From: Hydractinia symbiolongicarpus | Lineage: Eukaryota; Cnidaria; Hydrozoa; Anthoathecata; Hydractiniidae | Direction of reading: 5' to 3' | Assembly (NCBI RefSeq): GCF_029227915.1 | Contig: NC_079876.1 | Coordinates: 14,010,001-14,074,000 of the forward strand | Length of the DNA: 64,000 nt | Program-made: the position numbers and the translations under genes | The notes under the pieces: generated by a model | The model's input: the letters and a program-made list of their open reading frames with translations, nothing else | What the model was told of the DNA's origin: nothing | Databases searched by the model: none | Shown here: positions 53,901 to 64,000 of the stretch, one piece after another | How positions within the stretch are numbered: position 1 is the first letter of the stretch | Layout of the letters: each line of letters opens with the position of its first letter

Positions 53901-56900
53901 CATAAATTACTTCACAGAAGGTTAAATAAAGCTGCACAATATAAGAAACAATAAATGGCCTTGGCGAAAAAGCTAGTTATACAAAGAAAAAGTACAACGA
54001 ATTTAAAACCCCGAAACTTACCTTGATACCAATCTCATCATCGACTCTTCTGACCATCCTTGCACACATTTCAGGAATCTTTTCAAAGTTAGGATGTTCA
54101 ATACATATATCTCGTAAAATTTTAATGACACGTTTACGAACGCTTACACCAGTGTCTAATATCCTAGCAATGATCATGTCGTAATATTGTTTTATTAAAT
54201 CTGGACATTTTAATATAAATTGACCAATCAAATCAACAGCAGCTTCACGTACGTTAGTGGATGGGTCGAGAAGTCGTCCATGCACGCTTGCTTGCACATC
54301 TTCCTGAATATTTTTATAGGAAGGTTTTTTAAAAGTTAATTTTTCTTTCTCTTAGACAACCAATCAAATATGTTTTTGTATAAAAAATAACAGTGCAGGT
54401 TGTTCAGAAAAATACATTAAATCATATGCAAAGATATTCAAATAAGAGTTTACAAAACTTACCCTCGCTAGAATATTTGAATCGACACTGACAATCATGG
54501 TGAGAGCTTTTACAGCCTTTGTTCTTAACCCAATAGCTTGTTCACTCAGCATTTTGAAAATTTGCTGCATATATAAATCAAAGCTTTGTGAGAAAGAACG
54601 AGAAGATGCTAGATGATCGACCACAGTACAAGCCGTCTCATAATTTAAAGATTGACCAGATCTACAAAAAAACATAAAGGACATTCTTCTGAATGTATAT
54701 CTTAGAGGATATACTATTCAGTTATTTATAAAAGAAATTACTGCTATCAACATGCGTCTTCTGTTGTTATTCAGTAATCAAGCCTTCACAAAAGAGAACT
54801 CAAAGCAACAAAATGCAATCTATATGTTCATTAAATATAACAATAAAAATAATTTTAACTAAATTTAAGCAGGGCGTTAAGACAGGACAAAGGTTTAATA
54901 ACAAAATCTGTCATTTTGTTTAAAAAGTAAATTAATCAAAAGATATTTAACTTTAAAAATATCTTCTTAAATTATTCTGTTGGCAGAAGTTTTGTTAAAG
55001 GGGTGGCCAGCGAGCAGATTATTGCCTGTTAAAACAATATTATTTTGCAGTATTCCTTGGCCCTCCTAAGCCACTTTTACACGACCAAATTATATGTATA
55101 TTTAGTACCTCACTTTACTATACTTCGATATAAATGTTATTTGTTGCAGTTCTTTATGGTACGAAACTGTAGCATCGCTGTTGTTCCTGTGTCTGTGTAT
55201 TTAGTATATTTGTAACATTCTTAGACCCAAGTAAGCTACATATCTAATGAAGGCTTTCTGGCTTGTTGTGAGTATTAGTTGACTTATTTTTTTGATCTAC
55301 ACACTCAGGCTTTTTAAGCCTGTTTGTTGATTTTATACTTAAAAAGCGCATTGCAAATATGTTTTATTTGAATCATTTGTTTAAACGATTGTCATCTTGG
55401 TTTCTGCTACTATTTTAAAAGAAATTAATTTAAAGAGTTGGCCTTTGATTTTATTAATTCATAAAATGCTGTCGTATTTGCATTTGTAAACAGAATAAAA
55501 CGCACTTCGTATTATGTTTTCCAGGCTATCATCCAAAGCAGATAATCAACTTTCCTTAACCTTATTTAATCTGGGATCAACAAAATACTAGTAAATTATA
55601 AGAAGAAAGTATGAAAAATAAAAAAAAGAATTCCAACCGAAATGTCAAAAAATAGTTAGGAAAGGTCGAACATTTTTTTAAAATAACCTGGACTGCAAGA
55701 GATTTTTTGACACAGGTGTTGAATCTGGAGCAGTAGCTACAGTTAGTATAAGAGCACAATTATATAAATAAATAGATTATATATATATATTAATTTCAAT
55801 GAAATGCAGTATAAATTTTATACCTTAGAAGTGATGTTGTTTTATCACCTATTAGTTTATGATAAAATTCTTTCGTTTCCCGCAATACTTGTAACTTTTC
55901 GGCCGTAAGATCGGCCTTTGACTGTTCAGCTTCGTCGTCTTCGGCTTTTGTGGCAGCACCAGGAATAGATAACATTGGAGCAATCATCGATTTTTCGATT
56001 TCCATTTGCACATCACGTATCCACTGTCCCAAGTAAAATTCACGGGCATACTAGTATAACATATAAAAATTATGTTACCAGAATGATTTGATTTACTTGC
56101 ATTAGTTGAAAAGTTGCTCGAGAAGATCAACAATTAGTAAATCCATATAATAATACGCCAGTTCTGTCTGTCTGTCTGTGACTTTTGCAAAGTGGATAAA
56201 ATTTCTTTGATAAAGTCTATAAAATATTGTCTATAAATTTGTTCTGTAAATTACCAAACTTTCACGTTAAAGCAGTATTGACGTCAAAGGAAAGTATATT
56301 AAGATTAGTGAAGCCATTGCATTGCACTTTTAAATTTAAGGTTAAATAACTTGGAAATGTGTGGAAATAACTGACGTCATCTCCTGCGTAGGTAACTAGG
56401 GACCACCTGGGACCAATTTGGGTAAGTTTCCCAAACCTGGGTCCGTTTTGGAATGGACGGGTTGATGACGTCACCAAAAAACCTTCAAACCCTAATATCT
56501 CTGCAACCGTTTGTCAAAAATACGCGATCCTATACATTTTCTTGATCAGCGTTTCAAGATCTATAAGATGAAGGCAGCAGGTATACAAATTTCTAAAAAA
56601 AAATTTTTTGGGGTTTGACTGGCCATTGCTGACGTCAGCAAAATTTTAAAAACCCTATATCTCAAACCGCTTATCAAAAAGACATGATCATATACATTTT
56701 CTTGGTCAGCGTTTAAACCTCTGCACAGTACAGGCAACGAATAAACTAAATTTCGCCAAAAATTTTTGTAATTGCACTGCTGACGTCAGCAAAAAATCTA
56801 AAATAACCTATTTTTCCATTGTCCTTCTGCCTAAGTGGATTTTTCCACAGGCCTTATCAACTAGTTTAATATATAACTAGCTGTTTCCCGTGGAAGAATC

Positions 56901-59900
56901 CACTGTATTCCATTTAATTTATGTAGCAGATATATGTCCATCAAAAAACAAACAATACAGCAGTGCGCATCTTACATCTGCATTATTATATAAATGACCA
57001 AAAAAATTAAAGGTTTTCAACAACTGCAGTATTTATGTGACATTTAAAATCTAAATCTACTAAAATTACTTGCTCTGACCATCTGACAAATGCGAAAATT
57101 ATTCGGAAAGAAGTTTCCAAAAGCATTTCAACATACATCTCACCCATAAAATTTAAATCACTTAAAACGCCACATATATACAAAAAAGCTGATCAATGTC
57201 AAACACAAATCTCTCTCATTGTATATGTTAAAATCAGTTAGTTTATTGCAAACCCTGCCAAAGGTTGACACACAATGTGAAAAATAAACAATAAATTGTG
57301 CCTCTGACAGAATTTTTTATCTAAGGTGTAAAAAAAGGGATTTGCATGGACAAATTATAATGCAATAAAACATTATTTGATATATTGCATACAGTCCCTC
57401 CTCACCAAACTTTAGACAAAATGCCAACAAAATAACGGTGTTTAAACCTAAAATTAATAAAGTCCTTTTAGCAATTTGCATGCTGTTTTACCATCAATAA
57501 AGTAAACAAAATTTCAAATCTCACATAGTATTCTGTCACAAATTTTCATAAAATATATATATAAGTCATAATGAGTCATGTTAAACAACAGCAATCAATC
57601 TGTATATAAGTTCATTTTATGTCAATTTTTGCACCAATTTTGCAACACAAAATACAAATTCTAAATAATACTAAAATCTCTTATTTTGGTCCTTCGCATA
57701 CTGACGGTCTCCCACAAAAGTTTAATCAAAATGTAAAAAATGAGAGGTAACGACAAAATCAAAGTTTGCAAAATTTAACTATTTCAGTACATATATCTAC
57801 TGCATATGCCCTCTAAAACAATATTTTAATCCAAAATGCCAAAGAAAAACAGTTTGCAACAAAAATCAGTTATTTCGATAATATTGCATACACTCTTTCC
57901 TCACAAAAGCTTCACAAAGTGTAAAAAAAAGAATGGTTGTAGGGAGTGCTTCTGATTCAACAAAAAAAGTTTTTTTGACATATTGCATCTAGCCCTTACC
58001 CATTAAATCTTACACAAAATTTCTAAAACTATATACGATTTAGAACACATCAAATTTAAATCGAGAAGGATCAGTCATTTCGATATATTGCACGGAGTCC
58101 TCCCCAGTAAGAATTTATACAAAATATAGAAAAACAAAGCTTGCAAGGTGGAAAATTGAATTCTTCTTCTGTGTATATATATATGGTCCTTCCTCGCAAA
58201 ATTAACATAAAATGTCAAAAAGATTCAGATATAACATCTAACACAACAAAAATCAGTTCTATCAGTATATGTCATGCCATTGTCTTCCACCAAATGTTCC
58301 CCTTAAAGTTTCACAGACACAGCCTGTAAATTAAAAACAACTAAGATCAGGTATTTTGGTCTATTTCATACCATTCTGTTCCAAATAACTTATAAAATGT
58401 AAAAATTGAGTGGTAAAACAGAAATGTCAAAAAGAAGAAAAAAATAGCTTACAAGATAGATAGATAGATAGATGTGCATATTTTACATGGCTAGCCTCAC
58501 AAATATCGAGGGATATACCCTGTCTATTATTTCCAGGAGGGGCCATGGCGTAGATGGAGAGTCCTAGAGTATTTAATGCTCATTTTGAGCTACGCAGACC
58601 CAATTAGAGCCCGCGCTCTACTAGACAACTCCCGGCAACATCCAACGGCCCACACAGTGTGCCATCTTCCCAATTTCCCTCACATGGCTTGGGTTAACCC
58701 GGGGCTATGGTAACATTCACTCGCCCATGTTGAATCGCCGTCAAGAGGAATCGAACCCCGGTCTCCCGCACAGAGTACGAGAGCTATAACCACTAATCTA
58801 CGGCGCAAAGAGTATAAAATTGAAATCAACAAAGTAGCTCTTTTGGTGTATTAAATATAAGCCATACGCACAAAAGTTTACACTAATTGTAAGAAAATGG
58901 TTGTGTTTAGTAATTCTAAATTAAGAAAAGTCAGTTCTTTTAGCATGCTGATTAAGGTTTTTGCCCACAATTTGAAACAAATTAAATTTACATTTTAAAA
59001 ATAAGTAATTTCTGAACTTTATTTTCAGAATATTTGGAGGAAAAGAACTTCGCAAACCAAAAAAAACCCAGGAAAATGTTTAAAATTTTCAGGGTTAATA
59101 ACGTTTGATGTGTTTTGTGGGAATATATATACTGGGAATCTTTAGTTTAAAGCTAGCATTAGCTAGCTACAGCAGCTAATAGCTAGTCACTTAAATATAA
59201 ACTGGAGACTTAGCTAGGTATAAAGAACATGGCTACATATATATATATATATTCCTAGCTAGCTAGCTAGTTGTTGGTGGTGGTTGGCTTTTTATGATGC
59301 TAGCTATAAAACATGTCTGGCAACAATAATATAATCAAAACTGAAAATAAAACATGAAAAAACCTTACAGAACCTTGCTATGATTAATTTATAAAACCAT
59401 GCTCTTCTTCAAATGTTTTTTTAAAGATTTATTTTGAATGAAAGAGTAGAGAATACTCAAAAAGAACAGCCATCTTTTTCGTAAACACAATTTCCGTTTT
59501 ATGCTAGGAACTTCATTTAACAGTCCGTATGCTTTGTGAATATCTAATACCGTTTCATATGTAGCGATACCTATATATATGCTAACATAGAGTTTTTTGG
59601 CATAAGGGTATATATATTTATATCGTTATTAGCAGCGGGTTATATATTTACACCTTATGTGCGATTTCTATGCAGTACATCCATAATTTTTTTAGTTAAA
59701 TTTTAGCGTACGGCCACGTCATAAGAAAGTGACCCGTGATTTCCGTGTCGTGGACTCACAGTTTTACTCACGCAAGGGAATTAATATATAAGATTAACAA
59801 TATATATGTTTATGAAAGCTAGATTCAGATATTCGTAAATATTTTTGTATTAGAGTAAAATTTACTATTTCAATAGCTGTGTCACATTAAATTAAAAGAG

Positions 59901-62900
59901 AAAACTTTAGGTCACCTTAAAAGATGGGTCACTGTCGCTGCATGATTGTAGATACAACAATAACGCTTTGCGAAGTTTTTCTTCATATACTTCCATATCC
60001 TACGAAATACAAAAATCTTGCATCTAAACTTCCATTCTATACTATTTAGGTTAGAACATGATGAATAAGGGTCAAGGAAAATGCGAAAACATTTAAATTG
60101 TTGTTATAGTTTGACTCTTTGTCAAATTCTATGAAAACTTACAAAAGGTAAAAAGTATGTTCACTGGAATATTTACTTTCTTGAAGCACTCACCCCAACA
60201 ACCCGTTTATATAAGTTTTCTTTTGGCATCTTACCCCTCCCCATCACATGTCCCGCATATTCCCTCCTTGACCAATTAATGTTTTTTACACCCACAATAG
60301 TGTTGTTTTATGAGTAGTGTGAAAATATGTGCATGTATGAAAAGAATTCCAAAGAATAGCTACCTCGATCACTGGAACATCTTCACATTCTTTTGTATTT
60401 AATAATTTTTCAACCACTAGTTTTAATTTTTCCTGCTCTCCCTCAGCCTGACTTTTAAGAGCAAATTTTCTCAAATGAGTTGTAATCTGTGATAAATAAT
60501 CCAATGCGGTTAATCGAAGGCTCATGTCAAGCTTAGCATTGCTAAACGTTACTACAAAGAGACGGCCTAATTGCGTCAGTAATACTTCAGCTGCAGGCCA
60601 CTCCGGTAAATTGGAGACAGTGAATAAATCATGTAAAAAATTCTCGAAAAGTGGACGGAAGTCATTTTCATCTCGAGAGTTTGAACTGCATCTAACAAAT
60701 AAAGAAAAAATTCATCAAATATTCAACACTTTCTTGAAAAATTCTTTCAACCATTACAATTGGTTGTTACCATTAAGACAGTGTTTTTTAAGCCACATTA
60801 AGGACAGATAAAGCATTCCATATTAAAATCACATTATCCTTTGAATGACAATAAAGAAACCAACATACTTCTTTAAAAAAACAGACATAAAATTTCGAGC
60901 AGCTCTCAGTGCATCTTCATAACTCTTCACAATAAGAACATCTTTGTCAACCAAATTGTCTCCTTGTGAATCAGACGTCTCAACTTTGTTAGGAATTTGA
61001 ACTGTACATTGAACAAGTTGGAGCACCAAAGCCGTGAACATTTGAATACAAATATTTTCTTGTAACCTAAGATACATTTTCATTCCGAAGTTTATGATTT
61101 AAAAATATTTCCTTGTATACCTCTTATTAAAGACGAAAAATGTGGAAAAAGGTCATCATGGAAAAAACGAAAAAGAAAAAATTAAAATTCAGATATATAG
61201 TATTGTACAACCCAAATATCTGGAAAGGTTTATTATTGTTATAATTTCTTTGTAAAACAACATATTTTTGTCACAACAACTATTAAAGTTAAAAAAAGGA
61301 TATTATCTATGTGTGCAAGACACTGTCTTTAGGCTCTACCTGCAACAAAAATTTAAGAAAATATTTTTGGAGATATTTAAGCTGTCAATAACGTTATATA
61401 CTTCACTGAGTGGATATAGTTTACAAACAAACTTGTCTACCTGTTTTAACAACGTGGCTTACCTATAACTTCGTAAACTTCGTTTGCTGGACGGTAATTT
61501 TGTTAAAGATGCCAAAATATCGTCCAGTATCAAATCTCTGTGCTTCACGTAATTGCGAAAAATTATTCGAGCAACTTTTAATGCTTCCAGTTGTAGAATG
61601 TTAACTTGCTCCACAAAGAACGGAGATATACCTATCTGTGACATTTTTAAAATAATGGAATCTGTTAAACTTTCAATGCCTATCAAGTCACCAAGAAGCG
61701 AGACAACCTCACAAAATTTATTGTAAACTTGAAGAGTGAACTTATTGTTCGTACCAATGTTGCGAGCACGTTTAGATTTCGGAAGAAATGCAGAATCTAG
61801 AAAGAGGAACAGAGTTGTTGCTTAATTAAAACTAGTATGGGACATTTAAAAACACAATGGCAACAACCTAACACAATAATGAAATCTTTCTAGGAAAAGC
61901 GTTTTACTACTTGAAATGTAAAATTGCAAACTTTTTTATCCCAAAACAGTATTTTTATAGCAACATTTAGTGTAAAAGTAGGTCACTTCAAGCATCAACA
62001 ATTTAAAAACTGAAAAGATGCATGGTTAGAGAGTAACAGTCTAACGTTGCCAACAAAATTATCTTTTTCATTTATAAACAAATTTACATACTAAGTGATT
62101 TACCTTTTGTGTCTGGCGTGACTTTGTAAATCGGATCAAATTCTGGATAAATAGTATTTTCAAGGTGAAATTGACAAAGTGAAGCAACATGCTCAATAGC
62201 TTCTTCTAAATAAACTTGTTTTGGCATATTGGGAGTTGTTGTAATGTGAAGTATAACAGATGCAGCTTCGGCTGACCGAATGATTCTCTCAACTTGAATA
62301 GAATACCAATTTTTGCTTTCCTCTTCATCCTCCTCCTGATAAAACAAGTAAGCTTAAGTTATGGTACAATAATTCCCTAAAATTTTGTGTCCCATCAAAT
62401 TTGCCATCATAATTTCTATTTTAGTTTCACAGACCTACTTAATACAACTTATAAGTTTTCTGGCCTGTTTCTATAGTGATAGGAAAATTAAAACATTTAC
62501 TACTACAAAAAAGTTAAACGCATTATGAAAAAGTTTAAGTAAGGTAGCTAAGGTCGTCAAACCTCAGGGCTCACTGACAATGCAACTGAGTAACAGTAGA
62601 GATTACAACATAGAACAAGTAAGGTCAGATATGGGTTAATTTTTGCGCAGAATTTTTTTTAATTTTACACACCTACAAAGTTTTTAGCTTGTTTTTACAT
62701 TACTAAAAAATATATTACAAATTTTCTGCTACAGAAAAAGTAAACCCATCTTAAATAATAAATAATAAATAATGTAAGTTTGACCACAGTTGCATACGCT
62801 AGTTAAATTAATAAAATGGTTGTTTTCAGGTTATGATTTATCCTGTCCTTTTTTTAATTTCAAATAGTCAGGAAACATTGTTTGCCCTCTTTGTTGTTGC

Positions 62901-63989
62901 TTTAATTTGCTGGTCCCTTCTCGTTTTCCCCTGCTCTGAAATAAATAGTATGATCTTACATGACAAGGTTTACATGCACAAACACATTGTCTGGGCAATG
63001 AAAATAATTAAAATGGCATGTGGTTTCCACTACTGGTCTTAAACCTTGCTGATATTTAAAGGTATTAAAAACAACAGACCAGAAATAGTTCTAAAGAATA
63101 CGATTGATCTGAACATATATACACAGCTATACACGCACCATATCCATGCTGAAGTTCTTGACTTTAGTGGGGTGTATAAACTCACGTTGATCAGGACGAG
63201 AGACCTCATAATTTGATTCAGTTAAAGTATGTTTCTGTTTTAAAAGTTAAAAGATAATATTCTTCCATTCTGTATAATATTATCACATCCATTCTGTAAA
63301 TCTTGTTGATATTTTTTTGTACTTACTGAAATGTATATATTTTTTTTAAATATCTTTGATGTTATCTTTGACGAGTCAGATATAGAAGAGGGAGAAACAG
63401 ATACTAATTCTGGTTGGAAATATGAAGGTGATAGTGAACCATTACTTTCTAAGCTAGAGATTACGTAACCTGTACCACAACAACGTGAATTTTCATTATC
63501 CACACTAAAAACATTGAGCTGTCACCCCCTTCTTTAATTTCTGATCATCAGCTAATGTAATTGACTAATTCTTTGGGCATAGCTTGTTTAATTATTATTT
63601 GAATTTTTATACTTACAAAGTGTGTTTTTTTTTCCGACAGAATATTTCACGCTTTCATAGATTTCACACACACAGCTCTCTTTTAGTCTGTTATCAATTT
63701 TTTGAGTTGAAATTTGTTCCTTCAATTTTACATTTTAACTTCAAAGTCAAATTCTTATTTTTTTTAAAAAAAATTCACTATATACTCAGTTTTTTAGACA
63801 TGTGACAAAAAAAATTATTTGTTGCAATAAATTTGTCTGTCGTTGAATGGACATTTGATGAATATTATATGGGGATTAACTAAGTTCAAATAAGTAAATT
63901 TTTCATACCTGTGATATAACAAGTTGTGACGTGTCTTTCACATGCCGATCCATCACTGACATAATTCGAACCAGCTGATCAACTGGAAT
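44998..63989 (-). CDS. NIPBL: NIPBL / Nipped-B / SCC2, cohesin loader (partial, 26 C-terminal exons)
   Basis: HEAT-repeat protein that loads cohesin and stimulates loop extrusion. Exons in coding order: 63909-63989, 63327-63518, 63139-63234, 62104-62335, 61463-61796, 60869-61066, 60364-60691, 59916-59999, 55849-56050, 55688-55736, 54463-54661, 54022-54303, 53461-53619, 52555-53011, 52175-52338, 51841-51937, 51527-51703, 50747-50819, 50149-50284, 49136-49300, 48151-48291, 47629-47775, 47258-47348, 46603-46714, 45966-46116, 44998-45312. They total 4662 nt in one frame (1553 aa plus stop). Diagnostic stretches: GISPFFVEQVNILQLEA, SVHGRLLDPSTNVREAAVD, RILDTGVSVRKRVIKILRDI, KILELVVPLMEHP, SRYPGFIHMKAF. 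The N-terminal part lies beyond the right edge. The donor of 55849-56050 is fixed by frame. The C-terminus is an acidic tail of about 104 residues unlike vertebrate NIPBL. Confidence 0.95.
45313..45965. other. Last NIPBL intron, no gene seen
   Basis: Contains a few GAGCGCTTA/GGGCGTT phrases resembling the MITE at 16296-16735, too weak to call as a copy. Confidence 0.4.
47010..47250. repeat. ~55-bp tandem repeat in a NIPBL intron
   Basis: CGCTACTTAAATATCGC, TTTAGGTATCGTAAA and TCTCTACTTAAGTAT recur in order, about four times. It ends just before the exon at 47258-47348. Confidence 0.8.
47881..47995 (+). repeat. Dispersed ~130-bp repeat, copy 4 (plus)
   Basis: Contains TTTTATACCGCATTGC, CTACTTGCGGTACCATCTTG and ACATACAGACG, ending TATATAATAATATA. 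Same family as 14796-14928; antisense to NIPBL, in an intron. Confidence 0.65.
48465..49035 (+). repeat. ~600-bp dispersed non-coding repeat, copy 2
   Basis: Counterpart of 25020-25625, same orientation. It lies in the NIPBL intron between 48151-48291 and 49136-49300. Confidence 0.7.
50935..51020. repeat. AT-only low-complexity tract
   Basis: About 85 bp of alternating AT-rich sequence such as TATATTATAAAAATATAG inside a NIPBL intron. Confidence 0.7.
51258..51478. repeat. CCAGCCAG/CCAACCAA minisatellite
   Basis: Irregular array of CCAGC, CCAAC and CTCACC phrases over ~220 bp in a NIPBL intron, 49 bp before the exon at 51527-51703. Confidence 0.85.
56160..56905 (+). repeat. Interspersed repeat with ~170-bp internal units in NIPBL intron 8
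   Basis: The phrase TGACGTCA(G/C)CAAAA, AACCCTA(A)TATCTC and ATACATTTTCTTG(A/G)TCAGCGTTT repeats about 2.5 times between 56465 and 56800. It ends with TTTCCCGTGGAAGAATCCAC. Non-coding element of unknown class. Confidence 0.65.
57230..58990. repeat. Degenerate ~100-bp tandem repeat, interrupted by a SINE
   Basis: The phrase (TTTCGA)TATATTGCATACAG, CCTC.CAC(C)AAA and AAAATGTAAAAA recurs near 57375, 57685, 57875, 57975, 58080, 58170, 58350 and, past the SINE, near 58840. It fills much of the 3.9-kb NIPBL intron 59915-56051. Confidence 0.6.
58454..58808 (-). mobile_element. tRNA-derived SINE, minus orientation
   Basis: Reverse complement of the SINE at 1279-1650, with a better-preserved head: on the minus strand TAGATTAGTGGTTATAGCTC (A box region) and GGTTCGATTCC (B box). 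The tail is (ATCT)n. It is inserted in the degenerate tandem repeat of a NIPBL intron. Confidence 0.9.
59000..59900. other. NIPBL intron 8, upstream part, no gene seen
   Basis: AT-rich intronic sequence with a short CTAG-rich tract near 59150-59275. No coding signal. Confidence 0.4.
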
Positions 63990-64000
63990 CTAACAGGGGA

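Noticed and set aside
55824-55848. Alternative donor for NIPBL exon 55849-56050, extending it to 55824
   Set aside because: It breaks the frame into the next exon. The GTGATA donor at 55848 keeps the frame and aligns with NIPBL.

Overview
This window is nuclear DNA from an animal, most likely a cnidarian. The reasons are AT-rich sequence, two many-exon genes with metazoan intron density, tRNA-derived SINEs, a non-LTR retrotransposon, and a Polinton whose gene set resembles those I associate with cnidarians. The species cannot be fixed from the sequence alone.

Layout. Positions 1-7.4 kb are repeat-rich: SINE pieces, a 1.3-kb terminal-inverted-repeat element filled by a 54-bp tandem array, a decayed antisense reverse-transcriptase fragment and a 5'-truncated LINE. 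Positions 7421-24584 (+) hold a complete SMC2 (condensin ATPase) in 33 coding exons, which splice in frame to 1193 codons plus stop. Positions 44998-63989 (-) hold the C-terminal 26 exons of NIPBL/SCC2 (cohesin loader), 1553 codons in frame; the 5' end lies off the right edge. The two genes are tail to tail.

Between them sits a nearly intact Maverick/Polinton of about 16.5 kb (26360-42833). Its TIRs are about 245-265 bp, and the outer 176 bp are identical at both ends. The element is flanked by a 5-bp ACCCA repeat. Left to right it carries: two minus-strand genes (116 and 389 aa); a plus-strand morphogenesis block (minor capsid, major capsid, FtsK/HerA-type packaging ATPase, then five small, mostly membrane or coiled-coil proteins); a minus-strand coiled-coil/membrane protein split by a frameshift; a plus-strand pair of paralogous proteins; a minus-strand DD35E integrase; and a plus-strand replication module of three consecutive SAP-motif genes. 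The last of these is a SAP-proline-rich leader plus protein-primed PolB, separated by one in-frame TAG.

The most unusual content is in the Polinton. (1) A SAP-RING protein whose C2H2C4 RING has exactly the spacing of MDM2/MDMX. (2) Palindromes or hairpins just downstream of nearly every stop codon that ends a transcription unit, reminiscent of the hairpin rule for mimivirus 3' ends. (3) A shared promoter-like motif (TACGAT..ATAAAA..CTTAAAG) before the three replication-module genes. (4) A 37-residue segment present twice in the PolB reading frame. Three coding lesions (integrase C-terminus, split membrane protein, TAG before PolB) suggest a young but recently inactivated copy, with the capsid and ATPase genes still open.
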